DNA of 43,902 nt from Candidatus Gastranaerophilales bacterium (GTDB lineage: Bacteria > Cyanobacteriota > Vampirovibrionia > Gastranaerophilales > Gastranaerophilaceae). The position numbers and the translations under genes are program-made. The stretch covers positions 1 through 43,902 of the forward strand of contig CALVBO010000012.1 in NCBI GenBank assembly GCA_944325835.1, written 5' to 3'. This document shows, one piece after another, positions 1 through 8,228 of the stretch. The notes under the pieces are model-generated. The model ran no database searches. It saw only the letters and a list, made by a program, of their open reading frames with translations, and had not been told where the DNA came from. Each line of letters opens with the position of its first letter. The first letter of the stretch is position 1.

Positions 1-32
1 GTACAAATACTTACACTTCTACGTTTTTTCAT
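1..32 (-). CDS. Pilin-like protein, first 10 codons only (runs off left edge)
   Basis: On the minus strand an ATG at 32 opens a frame reading MKKRRSVSIC before the window ends. The preceding bases (gaaaggatagaaaaATG) match the 5' leader of the pilin-like gene at 36458 and resemble the ribosome-binding region of the pilin-like gene at 20013. The peptide matches the leader at 36458 (MKEIKSVSII) in the MK...SVSI pattern. I infer that this is the 5' end of another family member. Only the leader is visible, so whether a pilin domain follows cannot be seen here. Confidence 0.5.
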   Translation of the reverse strand, partial: MKKRRSVSIC

Positions 33-66
33 TTTTCTATCCTTTCTCCGGAAGTTACCCCGGGTT
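33..66 (-). promoter_or_regulatory. Conserved 5' leader and RBS of pilin-like gene
   Basis: Read on the minus strand, this stretch carries acccgggg, then ttccggagaaagg, then atagaaaa before the ATG at 32. The same arrangement, with a CCCGGG block and the string ggagaaaggatagaaaaatg, precedes the pilin-like gene at 36458. The CCCGG and CCGG(G) blocks can pair into a small hairpin just upstream of the Shine-Dalgarno-like AGAAAGGA. Conservation between two separate loci suggests an untranslated leader under selection or a recent duplication. A regulatory role is inference. Confidence 0.45.
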
Positions 67-197
67 TATTTTCGTCAATTCGGCTATAATGACATATTGC
101 CCTATTGCCTTATTTACTTATTGCCTTCTTTATTATTTACCATTTTTCAATTTTAGTCAAGACCGGAGCACGGTTCCAAATATGGATGCCACGTGGT

Positions 198-1289
198 TCA
201 ATTAAACAAAGGTTCCAGCTCCTCTTTCAGTTCATCCAAAACCTTATTATAATCAACACTCACGGGGGTTGGTTTCGCAGTTTTTAATGCAGCTTTATAC
301 ACTGCTGCGCCTAGAAAATCCACATCAGTACGCGCAGGAACTATTAACCCCGTCTGTGCAAATTTTTCAATTACTTCACGCGAAGAAAGATAATTCACAA
401 ACTCGATTGCTTCATCTTTATGTTTTGAAGATTTTGAAACAGCCCAGCCGGAAGCATCAAGCGGAACAATGCTTCCCTCATCTCCGGCAGGGAAAACAAC
501 AGTTCCCCAGTCGAATTTCGCCTCCTCAAGATATTTTGGAGTCAGCCAGCGGCCGGAAAGGTGCATTGCTATTTTACCCTGCAAAAACATCTGCGCCATA
601 GTTGCAGAAGCACTCTCTTCCCGCTTAGGCGCTACGTGATATTTTTTGCGCAAGTCTGCATAAAAATTCAAAGCTTTTTGTGTTTGCTGTGAATTTATTT
701 CAAAAAAGCTCCCGCCCTCACTCATTACATACGGCAGATAAAAAAGCGGTTCTTCCTCAAAGCTTATCCCGAACGCACCTGTTTTTTCTTTAATTTTCAA
801 GGCTTTAGTCAGAAATTCCTCCCGCGTCCAGTCGTTTTTTGGCTCTGCCACGCCAGATTTTTTGAACAAATCCTTATTATAATAAACAATCAAAAGCGAT
901 ATATCACGCGGTACTGCGTAAAGCTTACCATGCCAGCTCAGCGCGTCCTGAACTTTTTTATCATAAATACCCTGATGTACGGAAAGTTCCTGAAGTTTCC
1001 CCGAGTTCGCATACACAGGCAAATAAAGATTATTCAAAAATAAAACATCCGGTTCGGTGTTTGACGCAAACAGGAGATGAATTTTTTGAAAATAATTTTG
1101 CGGGATATGCAAAAATTCAACTTCTATATCAGGGTGTGAGGTTTCAAAATCCTTGATAACATCTTTAATTATTTCAACCTCAGATTTAGAGCCCCACGAC
1201 GCAAACTGAATTTTAACCCTCTCATTTTTTTTGGTGCATCCGGTTGACAAAAGCAACAGGCACAGCGCTATTAAAAAAAACTTCTTCAA
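198..1289 (-). CDS. Extracellular solute-binding lipoprotein (family 1, sugar-type ABC transporter)
   Basis: This 363-residue protein begins with a lipoprotein signal peptide (hydrophobic residues 4-16, lipobox LSTGC with Cys18). It continues as a family 1 periplasmic binding protein: an early FASWGSKSEVE strand, EPDVLFLNN, a YYNKDLFKKSG hinge-region motif and a C-terminal SGWAVSKSSKHKDEAIEFVNYL segment typical of MalE/UgpB-like proteins. It should bind a sugar or sugar derivative at the outer face of the inner membrane and pass it to an ABC permease. The start is TTG; no ATG fits before the signal peptide. It lies 14 bases after the upstream gene, so the two are probably co-transcribed. No permease or ATPase gene is adjacent, so it must work with components encoded elsewhere. 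The ligand cannot be told from sequence. Confidence 0.85.
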   Translation of the reverse strand: MKKFFLIALCLLLLSTGCTKKNERVKIQFASWGSKSEVEIIKDVIKDFETSHPDIEVEFLHIPQNYFQKIHLLFASNTEPDVLFLNNLYLPVYANSGKLQELSVHQGIYDKKVQDALSWHGKLYAVPRDISLLIVYYNKDLFKKSGVAEPKNDWTREEFLTKALKIKEKTGAFGISFEEEPLFYLPYVMSEGGSFFEINSQQTQKALNFYADLRKKYHVAPKREESASATMAQMFLQGKIAMHLSGRWLTPKYLEEAKFDWGTVVFPAGDEGSIVPLDASGWAVSKSSKHKDEAIEFVNYLSSREVIEKFAQTGLIVPARTDVDFLGAAVYKAALKTAKPTPVSVDYNKVLDELKEELEPLFN

Positions 1290-1303
1290 CTTAATCTAAC
1301 ACC

Positions 1304-3181
1304 CTAAAGCTCAGCAAAAATGCCCATTCTTGAACCTTCAACATCAACAAGCGCTTTAAAACCGTCCGTTCTTACCATGTAAAGATTATCTTTGTCGCGT
1401 CTTACCTGCAAAGTTTTCTTTTCTTTATCATCAAACTTTTTCAGGACAGTGAATTTGTCGTTAACTCTGCCCATAAGCGCAAGTTTATCTTCCATATCAA
1501 CAAGGTAGAAACCTCTGTTTTCATCAATCGCGCGGCTTTCTTTTATTTTCATTTTCTTCTTAACCGGCGCTTTTTGAATAGTTTCTATAGGTGAAGTTGC
1601 ATTGGCTTTAACTTCCCTTGCTACATCCGGTGTTCGCGGTGTAATCTGCGGAACAGATGCTGTCTGTACCGGCTGCGGTGCCGGAGAAACGCCTTTTTCT
1701 TCATCCATTTGAATAATAGTATCCAGAAGTTCGCTCATATTACGCGCAAGAACAGGATTTGAATCAAAAGCTTTAAGTCTGTGCTGCAACCCTGTATTTC
1801 TGCGGGTAATATGCAGATTGCGTTCCTCATCAAAGCCGGTCAGGCTGCGCTTCATTGACTGCGTAATTACATCCGCAGAATTGTGTACATCCTGATAATT
1901 TGAAGCAAAAGGATTCGGAGTATCTTTCATCAAAGGAACAACTTCCATATCCGCATCCGGTTCCGGCTCAACATAATCCTCAACAATATCCAGATCTTCA
2001 TCCGGCTCTGAGGTGATACGGGTGTCCAAAACCTTCTTCTGTTCCTGTGCTTTTTCATCTTTGAAGGAAGCATATTTTTCCTGCCAGTTCAAATTTTGAT
2101 TTTGCGCGATTTCCGAATAATCTTTCTTTGTAGACGGAACAGCGTTATTCATACGTTCAATGAACGAACCGTTTAATTCAGCAGTATCCTTTATGGCAGC
2201 TTTAACCTTGTTCATTATAAATAATGCTATTATTAAAGCCCCAAACAGGAATATTGAAATCAACAACACCGGTGAAGAAATTATTTTACTGAAATCAAAA
2301 CTCTTTGCCGGCACAATTTCTTTGACTGTTTCGGCCTTTTCTGCCTCACTATTGAGCGGTGGCAGCGTAACTTCCGGTTCTTCTTCATTCACCAGAATAT
2401 TGTGTTCTTCGGCTGTTTTAATATTTTTTTCAACCTTATCAATATTTTTTACCGCTTCATTTTTTATATGTTTAATATTTTCATTTTGAAGTTTTTTAGT
2501 GTTATTTTTAATTGCTCCGGTATTTGACGGAACATGTGCCGCCAGAGAATCTGCCTTAGGAGCAGGAGTAACTGCAACGGCCGGTTTTACCGGTTCACGT
2601 TTTTGCTGCCCGATAAGATTTTTATTATTAAGGATATCCTGAACACTGTTCATCTTAGGCAAAGCCGGCTGTGCCACTGCCGTTTGCTTACTATTATTTA
2701 CAGTATTTACAGGCTGAATATTTTTGGACGCTGCAATATCCTGATTAATAAGATTAACTTTAGAAACAATATCGCTTACGCCGGCAAGTTCTCCGACACT
2801 CTGCGTTGTCCGGCGTGTTTCAGCCTTAACCGTAACCGGCCTTTTAGTTGTCAGGGTAACTTTTGTATATGTAACAGCGCCCTCATTAATAGTTTTTACA
2901 TGAACATCTTCAACGAGATCCGCCGCAGTTCTGAAATCCGGACGTCCGCCCGTAGAATCCGTCAAATCCGGCAGCAAAATTACATACTGGTTATTTCCCT
3001 TATCCTTAACGATAGGAGCCTGCGCGTTTTCACCTTTAGTGAAAAATGTAACATTCAAGCCGTTTGAAGAGGTTTTTCTGACAGACGTATTCAAAATAGA
3101 ATTAGCGCCCTGCGCAAACGCAGCGTTAGCCACAAAGAAAGAAAGAAATACAACTGCACTGATAATATATTTTATAAACAT
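1304..3181 (-). CDS. Membrane-anchored protein with exported N-terminal domain, unknown function
   Basis: I do not recognise a named family for the whole 625-residue protein. It has a signal peptide (residues 1-24, ending ANAAFAQ), a beta-rich domain at about 25-135 (short strands such as QYVILLPDL and VTYTKVTLTTKRPV) that resembles an AMIN-type periplasmic domain, then a long Asn/Lys/Pro-rich linker. One transmembrane helix at about 308-328 (VLLISIFLFGALIIALFIM) follows, then an acidic disordered stretch and a compact C-terminal beta domain (last ~75 residues, GFYLVDMEDKLALMG). The topology would place the AMIN-like part in the periplasm and the C-terminal domain in the cytoplasm. I chose ATG 3181 because AGGGAA lies 11 bases upstream; an in-frame TTG at 3187 is possible. 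The solute-binding lipoprotein follows 14 bases downstream. Confidence 0.7.
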   Translation of the reverse strand: MFIKYIISAVVFLSFFVANAAFAQGANSILNTSVRKTSSNGLNVTFFTKGENAQAPIVKDKGNNQYVILLPDLTDSTGGRPDFRTAADLVEDVHVKTINEGAVTYTKVTLTTKRPVTVKAETRRTTQSVGELAGVSDIVSKVNLINQDIAASKNIQPVNTVNNSKQTAVAQPALPKMNSVQDILNNKNLIGQQKREPVKPAVAVTPAPKADSLAAHVPSNTGAIKNNTKKLQNENIKHIKNEAVKNIDKVEKNIKTAEEHNILVNEEEPEVTLPPLNSEAEKAETVKEIVPAKSFDFSKIISSPVLLISIFLFGALIIALFIMNKVKAAIKDTAELNGSFIERMNNAVPSTKKDYSEIAQNQNLNWQEKYASFKDEKAQEQKKVLDTRITSEPDEDLDIVEDYVEPEPDADMEVVPLMKDTPNPFASNYQDVHNSADVITQSMKRSLTGFDEERNLHITRRNTGLQHRLKAFDSNPVLARNMSELLDTIIQMDEEKGVSPAPQPVQTASVPQITPRTPDVAREVKANATSPIETIQKAPVKKKMKIKESRAIDENRGFYLVDMEDKLALMGRVNDKFTVLKKFDDKEKKTLQVRRDKDNLYMVRTDGFKALVDVEGSRMGIFAEL

Positions 3182-3267
3182 GTTCAAAATTTCCCTAATT
3201 AGTTAATTAACATAATACCCGAGAAAAAAGATTTTTGCTACTATGTAAAAAAATGTTATATTTGTGC

Positions 3268-3273
3268 TAAAAT
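3268..3273 (+). promoter_or_regulatory. Possible extended -10 box of era
   Basis: TAAAAT at 3268-3273 is preceded by TGC, giving an extended -10 (TGCTAAAAT), and the era ATG starts at 3280. Transcription would start at or within a base or two of the ATG, implying a leaderless or nearly leaderless mRNA. No convincing -35 hexamer is present. An AGGG sits only two bases before the ATG, too close for normal Shine-Dalgarno pairing. Confidence 0.35.
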
Positions 3274-3279
3274 CAGGGA

Positions 3280-4173
3280 ATGAAAAGTGGATTTGTAGCA
3301 ATAGTAGGAAGACCAAACGTCGGGAAATCGACGCTTTTAAATAAAATTCTCGGGCAGAAGATAGTTATCGCAACCGACAAAGCCCAGACGACCAGAAAAA
3401 GAATTAAGGGAATTTTGACACAGCCCGAAGGACAAATTGTTTTTATTGACACCCCAGGGATTCATAAGCCGCTCAACAAACTTGGCGAATTTTTAATGGA
3501 TGAGGCAAAATTTGCCATTCCGGATGCGGATTTGATAATTTTTCTCGTTGACGGTTCCGAACCTGCCGGCAAGGGCGACAAATGGATTGTGAACAATGTT
3601 TTACAGACAGAAATTCCAATTCTTATCGTCATGAATAAGGTCGACAAGACTAAAAATTTAAACAAAATTGAAGAAAACCTTCTCACTTATAAAACCCTTT
3701 TTGAAAAGAATTATCCGGTAATCAGACTTTCCGCAAAAACCGGAAGAAATATTGACACCCTTTTAAAAAACATATATAAAAATCTTCCGGAAGGCGATTT
3801 ACTTTACCCCGAAGAAGTCGTAACAGAAGAAACCATGCGCAGTATCACAGAAGAAATTATCAGAGAAAAAATTCTCCTGAACACCTCGGATGAAATTCCG
3901 CATTCAACTGCCGTAAAAGTGACGGAATACCAGGAAGAAGAAAATATTGATAAAATCTACGCGGTAATATATTGCGAGCAAAAAAGCCAGAAAGGAATAC
4001 TTATCGGCAAAGGCGGGGCGCTGCTGAAAAAAATCGGCATGCAGGCACGTCTTGAACTGGAAAAGATAGCTGATAAAAAAGTCTTTCTCTCACTTGAAGT
4101 CAAGGTTGAGAAAGACTGGCGCAAAAAAGATAATGCCCTGAAAGACTTCGGCTACAGAAACGAAGGCGAATAA
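3280..4173 (+). CDS. era: GTPase Era, 16S rRNA maturation
   Basis: Era is a GTP-binding protein that binds the 3' end of 16S rRNA and assists 30S subunit assembly. The 297-residue length is normal. The G domain shows G1 GRPNVGKST (about residues 10-18), the Era-type switch region KAQTTRKRIKGI, G3 DTPGIHKP and G4 NKVDK. The C-terminal KH domain contains the RNA-binding loop LIGKGGALLKKIG and ends with the family pattern VEKDWRKKDNALKDFGY. The gene stands alone between the divergent unknown gene at 3181 and the Omp85 gene 107 bases downstream. Identity is clear from the motif set and the KH domain. Confidence 0.97.
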   Translation: MKSGFVAIVGRPNVGKSTLLNKILGQKIVIATDKAQTTRKRIKGILTQPEGQIVFIDTPGIHKPLNKLGEFLMDEAKFAIPDADLIIFLVDGSEPAGKGDKWIVNNVLQTEIPILIVMNKVDKTKNLNKIEENLLTYKTLFEKNYPVIRLSAKTGRNIDTLLKNIYKNLPEGDLLYPEEVVTEETMRSITEEIIREKILLNTSDEIPHSTAVKVTEYQEEENIDKIYAVIYCEQKSQKGILIGKGGALLKKIGMQARLELEKIADKKVFLSLEVKVEKDWRKKDNALKDFGYRNEGE

Positions 4174-4280
4174 TAAACCAAAGGTTTCCGCAAAAAGTCA
4201 ATCAATAAAACTATTTGTATTCTCAAACGTTTGTGCTAATATATAAAATAGAGAGTAGTGCAGGATCAAGGTAGATTTTT

Positions 4281-6404
4281 TTGAAATTTCATAAATGGCT
4301 GAAAAACTTAATAATATTAAGCGCATTGACGACATGTTTGCCCTTAGCTTCTTACGGTATTGATGAGTTTTGGAATGACGCAATCCAGCCGTCACTTATG
4401 ATGCCTGTCGACAGCGATCCCGCCTTCTCGGAAAGCACTAAAAACCTTATTCCTGAACTTAACAATCCTGCACCTAAAGTTACGCCAAATTATACTTTAC
4501 CTCAGTCAAAACCGCTGCGTTCACTGGAAAACGATAAGACACGGACTGACTACACTGAAGAACCTGAGGACTCCCTTTTTCAGGCTGATGATTCAGAAGA
4601 TACTGACGGCTCTTTATACGCCGAACAACAGGAAAAACTTTCCAAAGAACAGGCTATTATTAAAGACATAGAAATTCAGGGCGCAACAAATGTTTCTAAC
4701 GATTTAATCAGACAGCAAATGCAATTGCAAAGCGGCTCGCACTACAGCCGTGATATGTTAATGCTTGATTTGAAAAACATCTACGACATGGGCTACTTCA
4801 CCGAAAACATGAAAGCCCTGCCGCGCAGCAACAGTGACGGCACAATTTCTATTCAAATTATCGTTGAAGAAAACGCGCCGATTACTGACTTCACTATTGA
4901 AGGAAACACCGTTGTTTCAACGGAAGAAATCCTTGATGTACTACTCCCTCTCAAAGGTCAGCCGCAAAATATCGGCATGCTTAATCAGGCTATCGCCGAA
5001 ATTCAAAAAATATACATTGATAAAGGTTACATTCTTTCCCGCATTGATTCCGTAACAGATGATCCTGACGGCACGGTTAATATCTCAATCGTGGAAGGCA
5101 AGGTTAATAAAATATTCATTTCCGGCAACAAAAAGACAAAAGATTACATCATTGAACGTAATATCCTGACCGAACCGGGCATGATTTACAACGAAAACAT
5201 GATTAAAGAAGACTTAATCCGGCTCTACTCTACTCAAGCCTTCAAAGACGTTACCCGTGAAATCGAGCCTACAGAAGAAGATCCTGATGCCTACAATATT
5301 ACAATCAATGTTGAAGAACAAAGAAGCGCAAGCATCTCTGCCGGCGGCGGTGTTGATACCGTAACAGGTCTTTTCGGATCGTTAGGTATTTCTGATAACA
5401 ACTTCCGCGGAAGAAACCAGAGATTATCACTTAACGCTTTAGCCGGTACCGGTATGATTTTGAACGACGCCTCAATTCTGCGCAGAATGAACTTGCAGGC
5501 TGAATTAAGTTTCTTTGAACCGCATTTTCTAAACGCAGACACCTCTCTGCTCAGCAAAATTTACTACAGAGATTTCGGCAGCTACCAGATTCCTCTCGCA
5601 ATTGAAAGACGTCTGGGCGGCGAAATTACACTTGCTCACCGTATGAAATCAAACCGTCACATGACTTCAACCTTCTCATTAGGTATAGAAAACATTGACG
5701 TTTCGGAAGGCGATTTCAATAAAATGGCAGAACTTTTCGCCAAACACAATGTTCCAATCAGCGAACGCGCGAAACAACTTGACGGCGGTCTGTTCCTGTC
5801 TTTAAGTCCGGGGTTAATGTATGACACCCGCGACAGTGAAACCGTTACAAGACGCGGGACTATGGCAAGTTTAAGATTTGATGAAGAATTCGGGATGCTT
5901 GATTTCGGACAAACCCACGGAAAACTCTCCGGTATGATTAAACACTACATACCAATCCGCAAGAAATCTTCATTATCCTTCATGGTTAAAGCCGGCGGTA
6001 AAATTCACGGGGACGACATGCCTGAAGTTATGGCTTACCGTTTAGGCGGTCCTTATTCTATCAGAGGTTTCAAAATGAGCGGTGTCGGTACCGGTGATGC
6101 CTTTGTTATGGGTTCTGCCGAATTCGCAACACCTATTCCGTTCTTAGACAGAACAAAAATAAACTTCCTGCATAACCTTAGATTTACAATGTTCGTAGAT
6201 GCAGGTAAAGTTTTCGGAAGTACGGTTAGTAATGACATTTACGACAGACCGATGTACGCGGTCACTGCCGGTATCGGTTTGAAACTCTATGTACCGGGCA
6301 TGGGTCCGCTGTCAATAGACTATGGTATTCCGCTCACCAATCCGGGTGACAACGGCAACAGAGGCGGCTACTTCACCTTCGGTGTAGGTGATTTAATGTA
6401 TTAA
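4281..6404 (+). CDS. bamA: Outer membrane Omp85-family assembly protein (BamA-like, three POTRA domains)
   Basis: This 707-residue protein inserts beta-barrel proteins into the outer membrane. It has a signal peptide (residues 1-26, ending ASYG) and an acidic, poorly conserved stretch to about 125. Three POTRA domains follow, at about 127-203 (IKDIEIQGATNVSNDLI), 204-278 (ITDFTIEGNTVVSTEEIL) and 279-352 (NKIFISGNKKTKDYII), then a C-terminal barrel with the Omp85 lid-loop motif YSIRGF. Three POTRAs is the cyanobacterial arrangement; proteobacterial BamA has five. The start is TTG at 4281, chosen because it alone gives a complete signal peptide; AAGG lies about nine bases upstream. An internal ATG at 4295 is out of frame. 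The skp gene follows directly, the common bamA-skp pairing. A TamA-like role is less likely given that neighbour. Confidence 0.9.
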   Translation: MKFHKWLKNLIILSALTTCLPLASYGIDEFWNDAIQPSLMMPVDSDPAFSESTKNLIPELNNPAPKVTPNYTLPQSKPLRSLENDKTRTDYTEEPEDSLFQADDSEDTDGSLYAEQQEKLSKEQAIIKDIEIQGATNVSNDLIRQQMQLQSGSHYSRDMLMLDLKNIYDMGYFTENMKALPRSNSDGTISIQIIVEENAPITDFTIEGNTVVSTEEILDVLLPLKGQPQNIGMLNQAIAEIQKIYIDKGYILSRIDSVTDDPDGTVNISIVEGKVNKIFISGNKKTKDYIIERNILTEPGMIYNENMIKEDLIRLYSTQAFKDVTREIEPTEEDPDAYNITINVEEQRSASISAGGGVDTVTGLFGSLGISDNNFRGRNQRLSLNALAGTGMILNDASILRRMNLQAELSFFEPHFLNADTSLLSKIYYRDFGSYQIPLAIERRLGGEITLAHRMKSNRHMTSTFSLGIENIDVSEGDFNKMAELFAKHNVPISERAKQLDGGLFLSLSPGLMYDTRDSETVTRRGTMASLRFDEEFGMLDFGQTHGKLSGMIKHYIPIRKKSSLSFMVKAGGKIHGDDMPEVMAYRLGGPYSIRGFKMSGVGTGDAFVMGSAEFATPIPFLDRTKINFLHNLRFTMFVDAGKVFGSTVSNDIYDRPMYAVTAGIGLKLYVPGMGPLSIDYGIPLTNPGDNGNRGGYFTFGVGDLMY

Positions 6405-6441
6405 TATCGTTATGCAAAACAAAACATATAAGGAGGTAAAT

Positions 6442-6888
6442 ATGAAAAATTTCACAAAAGTATCTTTATTAATGGCAGCATTACTATTCGGTGCGCAGGC
6501 TTTCGCAGCAGGCATCGGCTACATTGATTACGTAAAAATTCAGGAAAATTATCCGCTTGCACAATCCGCAATTAAGGAAATCGATGCAAAAGCTCTTGAA
6601 ATCCAACAATTTATGGTCGACAAAGAAAAACAATACAAAACTTTAGACACACCGTTGAAAAAACAAAACTTTGAAGAAACAACCGCAAAAGAACTTCAAC
6701 TCAAAGAAGATGCTCTTATGAAACTCAAAAACCAGAAAGAAGAACTTGTTTATTCAAAAATCAAAGAAGCTGCAAACAAAGTTCTGGTTGAACAGCACCT
6801 TGATGCGATTGTCGATTTCAGAGTAATATTTGTCGGCGGAGTTGACGTAAGTGATCAGGTAATCCAAAAATTAAAGGCTGCAAAATAA
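6442..6888 (+). CDS. skp: Periplasmic chaperone Skp/OmpH family
   Basis: Skp-type chaperones hold unfolded outer membrane proteins in the periplasm and deliver them to BamA. The product is 148 residues. It has a signal peptide ending AQAFAAG, the family opening IGYIDYVKIQENYP, then a long lysine- and glutamate-rich helical region (about 45-115) that would form the coiled-coil tentacles, and a final beta strand element. I chose ATG 6442 because a strong AAGGAGG sits seven bases upstream and the signal peptide begins cleanly there; the upstream in-frame ATG at 6412 would add ten residues to the signal peptide. The gene lies between bamA and the phosphorylase gene and is probably co-transcribed with both. 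Confidence 0.88.
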   Translation: MKNFTKVSLLMAALLFGAQAFAAGIGYIDYVKIQENYPLAQSAIKEIDAKALEIQQFMVDKEKQYKTLDTPLKKQNFEETTAKELQLKEDALMKLKNQKEELVYSKIKEAANKVLVEQHLDAIVDFRVIFVGGVDVSDQVIQKLKAAK

Positions 6889-6891
6889 TCA

Positions 6892-8199
6892 ATGAGAACA
6901 ATTGATCTTATTCTAAAGAAAAAACAAGGACTGGAATTAACTAAAGAGGAGATAAATTTCTTTATTAATTCCGTAATGGATAAGAGCATGCCTGATTATC
7001 AAATCAGTGCATTTCTTATGGCTGTGTGCTTTCAGGGTATGAGCGATTTGGAAACCTCATACCTGACAGAGGCAATTGTTAAATCCGGAAGTTTTGTTGA
7101 GCAATCAAAGCTTCCAAAAGGAGTGCTTGATAAGCATTCAACCGGAGGAGTCGGAGATAAAATCACTCTTACTCTGACTCCTTTGCTTGCAGCATCCGGA
7201 ATTCCTTGTTTAAAGCTTTCGGGCAGAGCACTCGGGCATACCGGCGGTACAATTGATAAACTTGAATCAATTCCGGGGTTCAATACCGACTGCAAAATTG
7301 ACGATATGATTGAACAGGTCAAAAAGATTAACCTTGCAATCGGTGCTCAGACAAAAGGTTTAACACCGGCGGACGGAATTCTTTATGCTTTGCGCGATGT
7401 AACCGGAACGGTTGATAATGTTTCGCTGATAGCATCTTCTGTTATTTCCAAAAAGATTGCATCGGGTGCAGAAAATATCGTCCTTGATGTCAAATGCGGA
7501 AAAGGTGCGTTTATGAAAGATCCGCAGGATGCAGTGCATCTGGCTAAGCTTATGGTTCAAATCGGCAAACACCTTGGCCGCAAAGTTATTGCGGTGATAA
7601 CTTCAATGGACGAACCGCTGGGCAGGGCTGTCGGCAACTCTTTAGAAGTCATTGAAGCATGCGAATTTCTGAAAGGCCACTATAAAGAAGGTGAAGTTTA
7701 TGAACTTACCTATGAACTTGCCATTCTGACGCTTCTTCAATACGGGATTTGCACTGACAGAGATGCTGCGCGCAGGAATATTGACGAATTAATCACTTCC
7801 GGCAAAGCAATTGAGAAATTCAAAGAGCTTGTAAAAGCTCAGGGCGGACTTGCAGAAGCGCTTGACAATTACTCAAAACTCCCGACAGCAGGGCAAAAAG
7901 TTGAAATTAAATCAGAAAAAGACGGTTTTGTAGAAAATATTGACGCTTATAAAGTTGCACTTGGCTGCAAACTTCTCGGTGCAGGTCGGGAAACAAAGGC
8001 TGATAAGATTGATTTAAGCGTCGGGGTCTATCTGAATAAAAAATCAGGAGAAAGAGTAAATAAAGGTGAGGTGCTTTATACAATTTATTCAAATGACGAT
8101 AACAAAACCGCGCAATGTAAAGAATTATGCAACAAGGCATACGAAATTGCGCAGGAGGAACCTCTGAAAAAACCATTGATTTATGAAATAGTTCAATAA
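6892..8199 (+). CDS. pdp: Pyrimidine-nucleoside (thymidine) phosphorylase
   Basis: This enzyme cleaves thymidine, uridine or deoxyuridine with phosphate to give the free base and (deoxy)ribose 1-phosphate in nucleoside salvage. The 435-residue length is normal. The alpha domain is at the N-terminus (FLMAVCFQGM), the phosphate-binding signature KHSTGGVGDK is at residues 81-90, SGRALGHTGGTIDKLESIPG follows, and the C-terminal alpha/beta domain carries LGAGR. Family knowledge separates DeoA from Pdp by residues that I cannot assign with certainty, so substrate range is open. It starts three bases after the skp stop, so it is translated from the same transcript despite the unrelated function. A strong terminator follows at once. 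Confidence 0.9.
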   Translation: MRTIDLILKKKQGLELTKEEINFFINSVMDKSMPDYQISAFLMAVCFQGMSDLETSYLTEAIVKSGSFVEQSKLPKGVLDKHSTGGVGDKITLTLTPLLAASGIPCLKLSGRALGHTGGTIDKLESIPGFNTDCKIDDMIEQVKKINLAIGAQTKGLTPADGILYALRDVTGTVDNVSLIASSVISKKIASGAENIVLDVKCGKGAFMKDPQDAVHLAKLMVQIGKHLGRKVIAVITSMDEPLGRAVGNSLEVIEACEFLKGHYKEGEVYELTYELAILTLLQYGICTDRDAARRNIDELITSGKAIEKFKELVKAQGGLAEALDNYSKLPTAGQKVEIKSEKDGFVENIDAYKVALGCKLLGAGRETKADKIDLSVGVYLNKKSGERVNKGEVLYTIYSNDDNKTAQCKELCNKAYEIAQEEPLKKPLIYEIVQ

Positions 8200-8200
8200 T

Positions 8201-8228
8201 AAAAAGCCGGTTTTTAAACCGGCTTTTT
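8201..8228. terminator. Bidirectional Rho-independent terminator
   Basis: AAAAAGCCGGTTT (8201-8213) pairs perfectly with AAACCGGCTTTTT (8216-8228) around a two-base TT spacer. A-tracts and T-tracts on both sides make it work in both directions. It ends the bamA-skp-pdp transcript on the plus strand and the ispF-alkD transcript on the minus strand; the alkD stop codon (8214-8216) lies in the centre of the hairpin. Confidence 0.9.

Noticed and set aside
105-287. 60-codon plus-strand frame between the left edge and the sugar-binding lipoprotein gene
   Set aside because: It overlaps the end of the lipoprotein gene, has no RBS and is low in complexity; 67-197 contains only AT-rich sequence with small attgcc repeats.
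2534-3067. 177-codon open frame opposite the 1304-3181 gene
   Set aside because: It lies wholly inside the complement of a convincing signal-peptide gene, has no RBS and is rich in Cys, Ile and Arg, as expected for a shadow frame.
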